Below are positions 50,815 to 59,644 of a DNA stretch of 64,000 nucleotides, piece after piece. The notes under the pieces are model-generated. The model saw nothing but the letters and a program-made list of their open reading frames with translations, was not told the origin of the DNA and did no database searches. The stretch comes from Acidobacteriota bacterium (GTDB lineage: Bacteria > Acidobacteriota > Terriglobia > Terriglobales > Acidobacteriaceae). The DNA lies in NCBI GenBank assembly GCA_021836865.1, contig JAKBHH010000001.1, positions 32,001-96,000 on the forward strand, given 5' to 3'. Within the stretch, counting starts at the first letter, position 1. Every line of letters starts with the position of its first letter. The translations under genes were made by a program, and so were the position numbers.

Positions 50815-51411
50815 ATGACGGACGATACGAAACTCCGGCTCAATCCCTTCCGCTCGGCGCCGAATATTCTGACTCTTCTGCGGATTTGCCTGGCGCCGTT
50901 TCTGGTAGCAGCGGTGCTGGATAACCGCTACCGGGCGGGATTCATCCTGTTCGTCGCCGCAGGGTTGAGCGATGCGCTTGACGGTGTGCTGGCGCGCAAG
51001 CTCAAGCAACACACCTTGCTGGGCGAGTACCTTGACCCCGTTGCGGATAAGCTTCTGCTGAGTGCGCTGTTCCTTGTTCTGATGTACAAGGGGCTCATTC
51101 CGCTGGAAGTTACAGTCATGGTCTTCGGGCGGGACATCGGCATCCTGCTTGTCTCGGCTATCCTTTTTGCCGTCGCGGGCCGCCGCGAGTTTCATCCCAG
51201 CCTGTTTGGCAAAGCCAACACGCTGGTGCAGATTGTCGCGGTTGCCGTGGTGCTTCTGCATCAGCTCACACAAGCCACATGGGTGGTCGTGCTGCGAGCC
51301 GCGGCGCTGGATGGAACCATGATTCTTACGGTGATCTCTGGCCTGCACTACGCCTGGCTTGTGGCCCGGCGCGGCAACCCGGCCGCCACGGGTGGGCCCG
51401 CGGCGCACTGA
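50815..51411 (+). CDS. pgsA: CDP-alcohol phosphatidyltransferase (PgsA-like)
   Basis: ATG 50815 gives 198 residues with about five transmembrane helices. The CDP-alcohol phosphatidyltransferase signature D-x2-D-G-x2-A-R-x8-G-x3-D-x3-D is complete (D53, D56, G57, A60, R61, G70, D74, D78). Most likely phosphatidylglycerophosphate synthase, joining CDP-diacylglycerol and glycerol-3-phosphate, but the polar alcohol cannot be told from sequence. It has no recognisable operon partner. GAAAG precedes the start. Confidence 0.88.
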   Translation: MTDDTKLRLNPFRSAPNILTLLRICLAPFLVAAVLDNRYRAGFILFVAAGLSDALDGVLARKLKQHTLLGEYLDPVADKLLLSALFLVLMYKGLIPLEVTVMVFGRDIGILLVSAILFAVAGRREFHPSLFGKANTLVQIVAVAVVLLHQLTQATWVVVLRAAALDGTMILTVISGLHYAWLVARRGNPAATGGPAAH

Positions 51412-51493
51412 GCCGGGCCGGGCGGCTTGCTAAGCCCGCAGGCCCTTCGCTTGTCAGGAAGCCCTTGTCGTCAGGAAGCGATCCCTCAGGTGC

Positions 51494-51658
51494 TCATTCG
51501 TCTTCTGCGGCCGGTTGCTCTTCGGTCGATTCTTCAATCTCCATGTCGTGAAACTCTTCGGCGTCAAAGACTTCGCCACACTCCAGGCACTCGACATATT
51601 CAGTGTCCTCGTGCCGGGAGACGATTCGTACCCTGGGATGTTTGCAGGCGGTTGCCAT
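51494..51658 (-). CDS. 54-residue acidic zinc-ribbon-like protein
   Basis: A short ORF starting at ATG 51658 and ending TGA at 51494. The first 30 residues resemble a small zinc ribbon: MATACKHPRVRIVSRHED, then YVECLECGEVFD, with potential ligands C5, H7, C24 and C27. The tail is a run of Glu/Asp (EEFHDMEIEESTEE). No strong ribosome binding site. It has the feel of a conserved small protein, perhaps a nucleic-acid or protein adaptor. It converges with pgsA and is divergent from the iscR promoter. Confidence 0.6.
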   Translation of the reverse strand: MATACKHPRVRIVSRHEDTEYVECLECGEVFDAEEFHDMEIEESTEEQPAAEDE

Positions 51659-51804
51659 CGGTTTGTTGTTGGTTTGATTTTTCAGGTGCTCTTCCCGCAG
51701 ATTGTAGCGGCCTTTGCGGCTTTTTCAAGCGTCATTTTCGTGAATCGTATCCCACTGGTCATGCGGGGCGTGCCGAGGGGTCCTGCGGGGTTTTCCAGCC
51801 CGGC

Positions 51805-51848
51805 TTGAAATGCGGACGGATTCGGTCGTATACTGAATACGGACCGAA
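51805..51848 (+). promoter_or_regulatory. iscR promoter with overlapping palindromic operator
   Basis: TTGAAA (51805-51810), an 18-base spacer and TATACT (51829-51834). A nearly perfect inverted repeat covers the -10 box and start site: TTCGGTC-GTAT (51821-51831) with ATACGGACCGAA (51837-51848), differing by one extra base. This is the expected place for IscR autoregulation. Confidence 0.75.
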
Positions 51849-51863
51849 GAAGTCGCATATTCC

Positions 51864-52322
51864 ATGCTCAAACTGACCAAGAAGGCCGATTACGGACTGA
51901 TGGCGCTCAAGTACCTTGCCGAGCACCCGGAGACGGCCGCGTTGAGCGCCAAGGATATTGCCGATGCCTACGGGATTCCTGCCCAGTTGCTGGCCAAGAT
52001 TCTGCAGCAGCTTACCAAGTCCGGCCTGCTTAAGTCTCACGCCGGCATGAATGGCGGTTACGCGCTTTCGCGCGACGCCCGCGAGATTTCGGCCTACGAG
52101 GTGATTCACTCCATCGACGGCCCGTTTTTCATTACCTCCTGCACCAAGGGCGCCAAGGGTTGCGAACTGACCCCGAGCTGCACGATCAAGGAACCCCTGG
52201 CGCGCGTGAACGAGACCATCGCCGGCGTCCTGAAGAGCATCAGCATTCAAGACCTGGCCGAACACGAACACCCAGCGAGCCAGGCGCATGAAGCCAACTC
52301 GCTGGTTTCCCTAACGCTTTAG
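51864..52322 (+). CDS. iscR: Rrf2-family Fe-S regulator IscR
   Basis: A 152-residue Rrf2 protein with an N-terminal winged helix (LTKKADYGLMALKYLAEH, wing GMNGGYALSR) and three conserved cysteines C93, C100 and C106 (SCTKGAKGCELTPSC) for a [2Fe-2S] cluster. IscR senses cluster demand and controls isc expression. It stands first in the operon with its own promoter and palindromic operator. The C-terminal ~35 residues are variable. No Shine-Dalgarno is visible before ATG 51864 (AATACGG...CATATTCC). Confidence 0.93.
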   Translation: MLKLTKKADYGLMALKYLAEHPETAALSAKDIADAYGIPAQLLAKILQQLTKSGLLKSHAGMNGGYALSRDAREISAYEVIHSIDGPFFITSCTKGAKGCELTPSCTIKEPLARVNETIAGVLKSISIQDLAEHEHPASQAHEANSLVSLTL

Positions 52323-52390
52323 CACTGGATTATTCCTCCGCTCCAACGTAACAGGAAGTGTGGAGCGGCAACGAAGGATGGAGACCTGAG

Positions 52391-53644
52391 ATGAGTACCG
52401 TTGGCAGCCAGATTGAAGTACCGGCAGGCGTGAGCTTGCCCATCTATATGGATAATCACGCGACCAGCCCGATGGATCCCCGCGTGCTGGAAGCGATGAT
52501 GCCCTTCTTCACGCAGAAGTTCGGCAATGCGGCCAGCCGCAACCACTCCTTTGGCTGGGAGGCGGAGCAGGCTGTGGAGACGGCCCGCGAGCAGATTGCG
52601 AAACTGATTGGCGCGACGGCGAAGGAGATCATCTTCACGTCCGGCGCTACGGAGTCGAACAACCTGGCGATCAAGGGCATCGCGGAGATGTATCGCGAGC
52701 GCGGCAACCACATCATCACCCAGGTCACCGAACACAAGGCCGTGCTGGACACCTGCAAGCGGCTGGAGAAGTACGGCTACCGCGTGACGTATCTGCCTGT
52801 GAAGGCCGATGGGCTGATTGATCTTGAAGACCTGAAGCGCGCCATCGATGACAAGACGATTCTGGTTACGATCATGGCGGCCAACAACGAAATCGGCGTG
52901 CTGCAGCCGATTCGCGAGATCGGCAAGATCTGTCATGAGAAGGGTGTGCTCTTCCACAGTGACGCTGTGCAGGCCGTGGGCAAAGTTCCGGTGAACGTGA
53001 TTGCCGACAACATCGATGTGCTTTCGCTGACGGCGCACAAGATTTACGGGCCGAAGGGCGTGGGCGCCTTGTATGTGCGACGGCGCAATCCGCGCGTGCA
53101 GATTGCGGCGCAGATTGACGGCGGCGGGCACGAGCGTGGCATGAGGTCCGGGACGCTGAATGTTCCCGGCATTGTAGGCCTGGGCAAGGCATGCGAGATC
53201 GCGATGAACGAGATGGAGAACGAAGCCGCCTATCTGCGTGGGCTGCGCGACCGGCTGAAGGCCAAGCTGGAGTCGGAGCTGGACTACGTGCATGTGAACG
53301 GCTCGTGGGAACACAGGCTGCCGGGCAACCTGAACATGAGCTTTGTGTATGTCGAGGGCGAGTCGCTGCTGATGGGCATCAATGATGTGGCGGTGTCGAG
53401 CGGTTCGGCCTGCACGTCGGCGACGCTGGAACCCAGCTACGTGCTGAAGGCGCTGGGGCTGGGCGACGATGTGGCGCATAGTTCGATTCGTTTTGGTCTG
53501 GGCCGCTTCAACACGCAGGCGGAAGTCGACTACGTGGCCGCCAAGGTGATCGATATTGTGAAGCATCTGCGTGAGCTTTCACCGCTCTACGAGATGGTGA
53601 AGGAAGGGATTGACCTGACCAAGATCGAGTGGCAGGCGCACTAA
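52391..53644 (+). CDS. iscS: Cysteine desulfurase IscS
   Basis: ATG 52391 with GGAG at 52379-52382; 417 residues. PLP-fold signatures: [49 protein letters not shown], the PLP lysine K217 in [11 protein letters not shown], and the catalytic cysteine C341 in [11 protein letters not shown], with the long IscS-type loop. It takes sulfur from L-cysteine for cluster assembly on IscU. A 68-base gap separates it from iscR, and 133 bases separate it from iscU. Confidence 0.97.
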   Translation: MSTVGSQIEVPAGVSLPIYMDNHATSPMDPRVLEAMMPFFTQKFGNAASRNHSFGWEAEQAVETAREQIAKLIGATAKEIIFTSGATESNNLAIKGIAEMYRERGNHIITQVTEHKAVLDTCKRLEKYGYRVTYLPVKADGLIDLEDLKRAIDDKTILVTIMAANNEIGVLQPIREIGKICHEKGVLFHSDAVQAVGKVPVNVIADNIDVLSLTAHKIYGPKGVGALYVRRRNPRVQIAAQIDGGGHERGMRSGTLNVPGIVGLGKACEIAMNEMENEAAYLRGLRDRLKAKLESELDYVHVNGSWEHRLPGNLNMSFVYVEGESLLMGINDVAVSSGSACTSATLEPSYVLKALGLGDDVAHSSIRFGLGRFNTQAEVDYVAAKVIDIVKHLRELSPLYEMVKEGIDLTKIEWQAH

Positions 53645-53777
53645 CCACCTGCGGTGGGGCGGACGCCGCTTGCGCGGCAGAAGTCAGGTGCCTGACATGG
53701 TTTTGAACGAATCGGCGGCGGTGGCCGCCGAATCAAACAGAGTGAACGCGGCTTCCCCCGCACAAGGAGACGGACAC

Positions 53778-54197
53778 ATGGCATACAGCGATAAGGTCGT
53801 AGACCACTACAACAATCCCCGCAACGTAGGCACTCTGGACAAGAGTTCGGCCGAGGTCGGCACCGGCCTGGTGGGCGCGCCGGAGTGCGGCGACGTGATG
53901 CGGCTGCAAATCCGCGTGAACCCTGAGACGCAGGTGATCGAAGAAGCCAAGTTCAAGACCTTCGGCTGCGGCTCGGCCATCGCGAGCTCATCGCTCGCGA
54001 CCGAGTGGATCAAGGGCCGCAAGGTGGAAGAGGCTCTGACCATCAAGAACACGGACATTGTGAAGGAGCTATCGCTGCCGCCGGTGAAGATTCACTGCTC
54101 GGTGCTGGCCGAGGATGCCATTCGCGCGGCCATCGGCGACTGGAAGAAGAAGAACGGCGTTGCGGAGACCGAGCAGGCAGCGGTCTCGGCAAATTAA
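53778..54197 (+). CDS. iscU: Fe-S cluster scaffold IscU
   Basis: AAGGAGA at 53764-53770 sets the start at ATG 53778; 139 residues. Cluster ligands C37, D39, C64 and C107 are conserved (APECGDVM, FGCGSAIA, IHCSV), and the HscA-recognition motif LPPVK is at 100-104. It holds the nascent [2Fe-2S] cluster made from IscS-derived sulfur. The frame is open upstream for 36 residues, but the upstream part lacks IscU sequence and the ribosome binding site favours the shorter form. Confidence 0.97.
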   Translation: MAYSDKVVDHYNNPRNVGTLDKSSAEVGTGLVGAPECGDVMRLQIRVNPETQVIEEAKFKTFGCGSAIASSSLATEWIKGRKVEEALTIKNTDIVKELSLPPVKIHCSVLAEDAIRAAIGDWKKKNGVAETEQAAVSAN

Positions 54198-54221
54198 GCG
54201 GAACTAACTGGACAGGAAACC

Positions 54222-54641
54222 ATGTCGAATATAGTGTCCATTGAAGCAAAGCCCGCGCAGGGCGCATTTGCTGCGCAGCCTCAACAGGCTGTGCCGCAGG
54301 CGCCCGCGCAGGGCATTCTGCTCACGGAGAACGCCATCAAGCGCGTTCGCCTGGCCATGGCCAAGGAAGGCATCTCGCCGGAGCAGGGCGGGCTGCGCCT
54401 GGGCGTAACGGGCGGCGGATGCTCCGGACTTTCTTACGCCATCAAATTCGATACGCAACCCCGCGAGCGCGACCGCGTTTATGAGTTCGACGGCGTTCGC
54501 GTCTTCATCGATCCCAAGTCGTTTCTATACCTGCACGGCATGACGCTGGACTACGAAGAGACACTGATGCGGCAGGGCTTCAACTTCATCAATCCGAACT
54601 CCTCGCGTTCCTGCGGCTGCGGTTCGTCCTTCACGTCGTAG
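54222..54641 (+). CDS. iscA: A-type Fe-S carrier IscA
   Basis: A 139-residue A-type carrier with ligands C67 (GGGCSGLSY), C131 and C133 (SCGCGSSF). The first 30 residues are a Gln/Pro/Ala-rich extension not usual in short IscA proteins and probably disordered; the core starts at ILLTENAIKRVR. It delivers iron or clusters to target proteins. Immediately after it a small GC hairpin with a short T-run (54649-54664) may attenuate transcription before the fucosidase gene. Confidence 0.93.
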   Translation: MSNIVSIEAKPAQGAFAAQPQQAVPQAPAQGILLTENAIKRVRLAMAKEGISPEQGGLRLGVTGGGCSGLSYAIKFDTQPRERDRVYEFDGVRVFIDPKSFLYLHGMTLDYEETLMRQGFNFINPNSSRSCGCGSSFTS

Positions 54642-54648
54642 CTTTTTC

Positions 54649-54664
54649 CCGGAGCCGGGTTTTT
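54649..54664 (+). terminator. Possible weak terminator between iscA and the fucosidase gene
   Basis: CCCG-GAGC-CGGG followed by TTTT. The stem is only four to five pairs, so it is at best partial. Confidence 0.35.
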
Positions 54665-54750
54665 GCGCCATTTCTGGATGAAATGATGAAGATGGAAGAC
54701 GCTTGCGTTGCCGGAGAAACCTGCAGGGTGAGGCTGCGATGGGAGAAAAG

Positions 54751-56139
54751 ATGAACAAAGCGGTTCGTAATCCGAGATTTGTTTGTTTTCTATTCGCCAT
54801 TTTTTTTGTTTCATCGCATGCTCAGGCGCAATGGGCGCAGATGGTCTCCGATCAGGACGCGGCGGCACGCATTGCCTGGTGGCGGGATGCCAAATTCGGC
54901 CTCTTCATTCACTGGGGAGTTTACTCGATCCCAGGACGGGGCGAATGGGTTCAATGGCAGGAACAGATTCCCGTTGAAGAGTACGCCAAGCTGGCGGAGC
55001 AGTTCCATCCCGATCACTTCGATCCGAATGCATGGGCAGAGCTGGCCGAAGCAGCAGGCATGAAGTACACAGTGCTGACCGCGCGCCACCATGACGGGTT
55101 TGCGCTCTTCGACGATCCTGAATCCAACTTTACGGCGGTCAAATCCGCCGCGCATCGCGATATTGTTGCCGAATATGTGACCGCCATGCACAAGGCCGGG
55201 CTTCATGTCGGGCTCTATTATTCTCCGTTGGATTGGCGTTACCCCGGCTTTTTCTTTCCCGGCATTTACCGGGCCAGCGCCGAAGCGATGCGCGCACAGT
55301 ACCATCGTCAGTTGAACGAGCTGGCCTCGCATTATGGCAAGGTCGACATATTGTGGTTTGACGGTGGCGGCGGCGATTGGCTGGGTTTTGGCGGAGTCCA
55401 CTTTACCGGCAGCGGATGGGCCGCGCGCCCCAAGGATCAGCGCTATACCGGGTCCTTTAGCTGGCAGGACGATGAAGCGGTCAGCAATCTGAGAAAGCTG
55501 CAACCCTCGGTCATCATCAACGACCGCACCGATGCCGCGGCGGATTTCCGTTCCCGCGAAGGCGACGGAGCGCTGGGCGATTTTGAGAGCCGCTATCCAT
55601 GGGAGCTCTGCACCACCATTACCGCAGGGGCCTGGGGATACCAGCCGAACGCGAAGGTCAAGCCGTTCGACACCCTCATTCGCCTGCTGATCTCCGCCGC
55701 CGGGCGCGACGGAAACTTCATCCTCAACGTCGGTCCCCGGCCCGACGGGCAGATTGACCCGGCACAGGCAGCGCGGCTGCGGGAGATCGGCGCCTGGCTT
55801 CATCAGAATGGCGCCAGCATCTACTCGACGCGCGGCGGCCCTTATCTGCCCGGCGACTTTGGAGTCTCAACGTATCGCGGCAACACGATCTTTCTGCATA
55901 TTCTCAACCCGGCCGGTGCAACGCTTACTCTTCCTGCCCTGCCGGTAAAAGTCCTCGGCTGCTCTCTTCTCGGCGGCGGCAGTCTCGCCTGCAGGCAGAG
56001 CGAGAACGGCGTGGAAGTGAGTCTGGGGAGCAAACCGGATGCGGTTGATACGATCGTCGAGATGACTCTTGAATCTCCGGCGGTGGAGATCAAGCCGATT
56101 CCCACTCCGCTAACCGCAAAGCCGGCCGTTGGAGAGTAA
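54751..56139 (+). CDS. Secreted alpha-L-fucosidase, glycoside hydrolase family 29
   Basis: GGGAG at 54741-54745 favours ATG 54751 (ATG 54739 is an alternative). The 462-residue product has a signal peptide (FVCFLFAIFFVSSHAQAQ, cleavage at about residue 27). GH29 signatures follow: WWRDAKFGLFIHWGVYSIPG, LTARHHDGFALF, GLYYSPLDW and the nucleophile D204 in DILWFDGGGG, with ILNVGPRPDGQI near residue 330 and a C-terminal beta domain. It should release L-fucose from polysaccharides outside the cytoplasm. It sits on the same strand between iscA (109 bases) and hscB (85 bases), with no obvious link to Fe-S assembly, so it appears to be a later insertion into the isc operon. Confidence 0.93.
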   Translation: MNKAVRNPRFVCFLFAIFFVSSHAQAQWAQMVSDQDAAARIAWWRDAKFGLFIHWGVYSIPGRGEWVQWQEQIPVEEYAKLAEQFHPDHFDPNAWAELAEAAGMKYTVLTARHHDGFALFDDPESNFTAVKSAAHRDIVAEYVTAMHKAGLHVGLYYSPLDWRYPGFFFPGIYRASAEAMRAQYHRQLNELASHYGKVDILWFDGGGGDWLGFGGVHFTGSGWAARPKDQRYTGSFSWQDDEAVSNLRKLQPSVIINDRTDAAADFRSREGDGALGDFESRYPWELCTTITAGAWGYQPNAKVKPFDTLIRLLISAAGRDGNFILNVGPRPDGQIDPAQAARLREIGAWLHQNGASIYSTRGGPYLPGDFGVSTYRGNTIFLHILNPAGATLTLPALPVKVLGCSLLGGGSLACRQSENGVEVSLGSKPDAVDTIVEMTLESPAVEIKPIPTPLTAKPAVGE

Positions 56140-56224
56140 CAGGGCTTGCCGGCGCCCCTGTGTCACGAGTGAATGAGAGATTCATTTTACGAAGTTGTCC
56201 TGGAAAGAATGTAAGGGTTCAGTC

Positions 56225-56926
56225 ATGCTTAAAATTCTCGATTCCGCAGTCCCGGTTGCGTGCTGGTCCTGCTCTGTGGCGCACAATGACGCCACGCTTT
56301 TCTGCCCGCATTGCAGCAAGATTCAGCCGCCTCCGGGCGGCGATTTCTTCTCTGTCTTCGGGTTGAAGCCATGCCTGAATCTTGACCTTATGGGACTGGA
56401 GCACGAGTTTCATCGCCTGAGCCGCAAGCTGCATCCCGATCGTTTTGCCCGCTCGGGCGAGCACGAGCGAGAGTGGAGTCTGGCCGATACGGCGCTGCTC
56501 AACGACGCTTATCGCACTCTCAAGGATCCGATTCATCGCACGGAATATCTGCTCAAGCTGCACGGCGCTGAAATCGGCGAAGAGCACGCCGGCAAAGACC
56601 GCAAAGGGAAAGTGGATACATCTCGCGTGCCAGCCGATCTGCTGGAAGAGGTCTTTGACCTGAACATGCAGCTGGAAGAGATGCGCATGGCCAGGAAGAT
56701 GGGCGAAGAGGATCCCGCGCTGCAGGTGAGTCTGGAGCAGGCAAAGCGCAAATTTGACGGCCTGCTCGATGAAGTCGACGACGAGCTGCGCGCCGAGTGG
56801 AAGAAGTGGGACGAGGGCGATGCAGGAGTGCGCTCTGGAGCCCAAAAGACCATGGTGGCACTGCTTGACCGGCGGCGCTACCTCAGCAATCTGGTCCGCG
56901 ATGTGACCGAGACATTGGGAGATTAA
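56225..56926 (+). CDS. hscB: Co-chaperone HscB with N-terminal zinc-ribbon
   Basis: AAGGG at 56212-56216 precedes ATG 56225; 233 residues. Residues 12-31 form a CWSC...CPHC zinc-ribbon (C13, C16, C27, C30) as in human HSCB and unlike E. coli HscB. The J domain carries HPD at 70-72 (RKLHPDRF) and the C-terminal helical domain binds IscU. HscB stimulates HscA ATPase to release clusters from IscU. Nine bases separate it from hscA. Confidence 0.93.
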   Translation: MLKILDSAVPVACWSCSVAHNDATLFCPHCSKIQPPPGGDFFSVFGLKPCLNLDLMGLEHEFHRLSRKLHPDRFARSGEHEREWSLADTALLNDAYRTLKDPIHRTEYLLKLHGAEIGEEHAGKDRKGKVDTSRVPADLLEEVFDLNMQLEEMRMARKMGEEDPALQVSLEQAKRKFDGLLDEVDDELRAEWKKWDEGDAGVRSGAQKTMVALLDRRRYLSNLVRDVTETLGD

Positions 56927-56935
56927 AAGAGAATC

Positions 56936-58876
56936 ATGGCGGAAGGACGCATAGTAGGAATCGACCTGGGAACCACCAACTCCCTCGTTGCATATATGCA
57001 GGGCGAAGCGCCGGTGGTCATTCCGGGGGTGGACGGCTCCAATCTGGTGCCGTCTGTCGTCGCGCTCGATCCCATCCCGGCCGACGGCAGCCGGCCCACT
57101 GTAACCGTGGGCAACAGCGCGCGCCGAGTGCTGATCGAGACGCCGGAGCGCGTCATTTACTCCGTCAAGCGCCTTATGGGCCGCGGTCTGTCTGAAGTGC
57201 AAAGCGAGCTCAAGTTCTTTCCGTTCCAGCTTGCCGACGATGTGCAGGAGGGCGAAGTGCCGCGCATTCAGCTGGGCGAACTGCGCTTCACTCCGCCGGA
57301 GATCTCCGCCTACATTCTGCGTCAGCTGAAGCGCAACGCCGAGCGATTTTTCGGCGCGCCGGTCACGCAGGCCGTCATCACCGTGCCTGCGTACTTTAAC
57401 GATGCGCAGCGCCAGGCCACCAAGGACGCGGGCCGCATGGCCGGACTGCAGGTGCTGCGGCTGGTGAATGAGCCGACAGCTGCGGCGCTGGCGTATGGTC
57501 TGGATCGCGCGAAGGAAGGCACGATTGCGGTTTATGATCTGGGCGGCGGCACCTTTGACATCTCCATCCTCAAGCTGCGCGACGGAATCTTTGAGGTGCA
57601 GTCCACCAACGGCGACACACATCTGGGCGGCGACGACATTGACAATCTTCTGCTGACCATCGCGCTCGATGAGATTCACGCCGAGCATGGAGTGGATCTG
57701 CGCAAGCATCCCGGCGCCGTACAGGCCGTGCGCAAGGCCGCCATTGAAGCCAAAATCAGTCTCTCGACGGAGGCCGCCGCGCAGTTCGACATCGAGCTGC
57801 CCAACGGCGACCGCTATCAACGCGAGATTCCGCGCGCGGTTTTCGAGCAACTGATCGAGTCTATCCTCGAGCGCACGGCGGGCCCGTGCAAACAGGCTAT
57901 TGCCGATGCGGGCATCACGCCCGCACAGATCGATGAGGTCGTGATGGTGGGCGGGTCAACGCGCATCCCCGCGGTCCGCCAGCTTGTGGACGATCTCTTC
58001 CATCTGAGCGAGCGCGGCAAGAAGCCCCACATCGAACTCAACCCCGACGAAGTTGTTGCGCTGGGCGCCGCGGTGCAGGCCGACATTCTAGCCGGCACCT
58101 CCAAGAGCACGGAGGAGATGCTGCTGCTTGACGTCACGCCGCTCTCGCTGGGCATTGAGGCCCTCGGCGGAACGGTTGCGCGCATCATCCAGCGCAACTC
58201 CACCATTCCGGCCTCGGCCACGGAGCACTTCACCACCGGCGTCGATGGCCAGACCAACGTTGCGATTCACGTTGTGCAGGGCGAGCGCGAACTTGCCGCC
58301 GATTGCCGTTCGCTGGCGCGCTTCGATCTCAAAGGTATTCCGCCCATGTCAGCCGGTCTGCCGCGCATCGAGGTGAAATTTCTCATCGACGCCGACGGGA
58401 TTCTGCAGGTTTCCGCGCGCGAGCAACGCAGCGGCAAGGCCGCGCAGATTGAGGTGAAGCCCACCTACGGTTTGACGGACGAACAGGTCGAGAGCATGAT
58501 TCTGGAATCCTTCGACCACGCCGAAGAAGACTTTGCCGCGCGCCTGCTCATCGAAGCGCGCAATGAGGCGGAGACGATTCTTTCCGCCGTTGAGCGCGCG
58601 CCCGGCAGCCCGGCGTGGGCTAACCTGACCAACGACGAGCGGACGGCGATCGGTCTGGCCCGCGACTACCTGATCAAGGCCAAGAAGACCGAAGACTCGG
58701 CTGCCATCCGCGAGGCAACGCTGATTCTTGACCATGCCACGCGCCGCTTTGCCGAACTGATGATGGAGGCCGCCGTTACTGCGGCCATACGCGGCAAGAC
58801 GATGGATGCTGCCGGAGAAGAACTCGGCGACGAGCTGACCGCACCGCACCCCATGGCGCCCGCGGAGTTCAAATAG
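56936..58876 (+). CDS. hscA: Hsp70-type chaperone HscA
   Basis: A 646-residue Hsp70 protein: [13 protein letters not shown] at the start, [33 protein letters not shown], the substrate domain from [17 protein letters not shown] and a helical lid. Its isc context and adjacent hscB identify it as HscA rather than DnaK. It recognises IscU LPPVK and drives cluster transfer. The C-terminus is not the EEVD type. Length is slightly above E. coli HscA (616). Confidence 0.95.
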   Translation: MAEGRIVGIDLGTTNSLVAYMQGEAPVVIPGVDGSNLVPSVVALDPIPADGSRPTVTVGNSARRVLIETPERVIYSVKRLMGRGLSEVQSELKFFPFQLADDVQEGEVPRIQLGELRFTPPEISAYILRQLKRNAERFFGAPVTQAVITVPAYFNDAQRQATKDAGRMAGLQVLRLVNEPTAAALAYGLDRAKEGTIAVYDLGGGTFDISILKLRDGIFEVQSTNGDTHLGGDDIDNLLLTIALDEIHAEHGVDLRKHPGAVQAVRKAAIEAKISLSTEAAAQFDIELPNGDRYQREIPRAVFEQLIESILERTAGPCKQAIADAGITPAQIDEVVMVGGSTRIPAVRQLVDDLFHLSERGKKPHIELNPDEVVALGAAVQADILAGTSKSTEEMLLLDVTPLSLGIEALGGTVARIIQRNSTIPASATEHFTTGVDGQTNVAIHVVQGERELAADCRSLARFDLKGIPPMSAGLPRIEVKFLIDADGILQVSAREQRSGKAAQIEVKPTYGLTDEQVESMILESFDHAEEDFAARLLIEARNEAETILSAVERAPGSPAWANLTNDERTAIGLARDYLIKAKKTEDSAAIREATLILDHATRRFAELMMEAAVTAAIRGKTMDAAGEELGDELTAPHPMAPAEFK

Positions 58877-58919
58877 CGAGTGGCCGCAAGACGGCAGCCA
58901 ACTGCCAAGGAAGAATCCT

Positions 58920-59336
58920 ATGAGCGAAGCGAATACGAAAAACATTCCCGCCGACAAGCTGGTTCGCGTCACCTTTCAGCCGGAAGGCAAGACCGTCGAG
59001 TTTGAGTATGGCACCATGCCCTACGATCACCATGGAAAACCCATGTCGTTTCTGGATGTCGCGGAGAACTTCGGCATCTTTCTCGACCATGCCTGCGGCG
59101 GCTCCTGCGCCTGCACCACTTGTCACATCTGGGTCAAGGAAGGCACGCCGGGCATCAGCGAAGCTGAGGACGACGAACTCGACCGGCTCGACATGGCCGC
59201 CGATCAGCAGTTGAACTCGCGACTCGGTTGCCAGGCCGTCATCACGGGCCCCGGCGAGTATGTCGTGGAGATTCCCAAGTGGAATCGCAACTACACCTCC
59301 GAGGGCAAGCCGCTGGATATGGCCGTGCAGAAGTAG
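58920..59336 (+). CDS. fdx: [2Fe-2S] ferredoxin of the isc operon
   Basis: AAGGAAG precedes ATG 58920. The 138-residue protein has the vertebrate/ISC-type ferredoxin cysteine pattern: C59, C65, C68 and C104 (HACGGSCACTTCHIW, LGCQAV) with an extra C63. It supplies electrons for cluster assembly. The C-terminal tail of about 20 residues is longer than usual. Confidence 0.95.
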   Translation: MSEANTKNIPADKLVRVTFQPEGKTVEFEYGTMPYDHHGKPMSFLDVAENFGIFLDHACGGSCACTTCHIWVKEGTPGISEAEDDELDRLDMAADQQLNSRLGCQAVITGPGEYVVEIPKWNRNYTSEGKPLDMAVQK

Positions 59337-59413
59337 TTCCGTCGAGTGCTCATCTTTCGCTTTTGTGAGATGGGCAACCTCCCCCCCAATGCAAACCAGC
59401 GAACGAGGGAAAT

Positions 59414-59632
59414 ATGCCGCGCGAAATTCTATGGACTGACGCCGAAGAGATCGGCATTCAATTGCAGGAGAAGTTTCCTGACCTCGATCCGTTGACGGTC
59501 CGCTTCACTGACCTGCATCGTTACGTCACGGAGCTGCCCGGCTTCGCCGACGACCCCGCAAAATCCAACGAGCCGCGCCTTGAGGCTATCCAGATGGCCT
59601 GGCATGAGGAGCACGAGGACGCGAAGGGTTAG
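59414..59632 (+). CDS. iscX: IscX (YfhJ) Fe-S assembly protein
   Basis: A 72-residue acidic protein with the IscX pattern LWTDAEEIGIQLQEKFPDLDPLTVRFTDL, LPGF and EAIQMAWHEE. IscX binds IscS and iron and modulates cluster assembly. Last gene of the operon, converging with the histidine kinase gene 13 bases further on; the ribosome binding site is AGGGA at 59406-59410. Confidence 0.95.
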   Translation: MPREILWTDAEEIGIQLQEKFPDLDPLTVRFTDLHRYVTELPGFADDPAKSNEPRLEAIQMAWHEEHEDAKG

Positions 59633-59644
59633 GCTCGCACCGTC

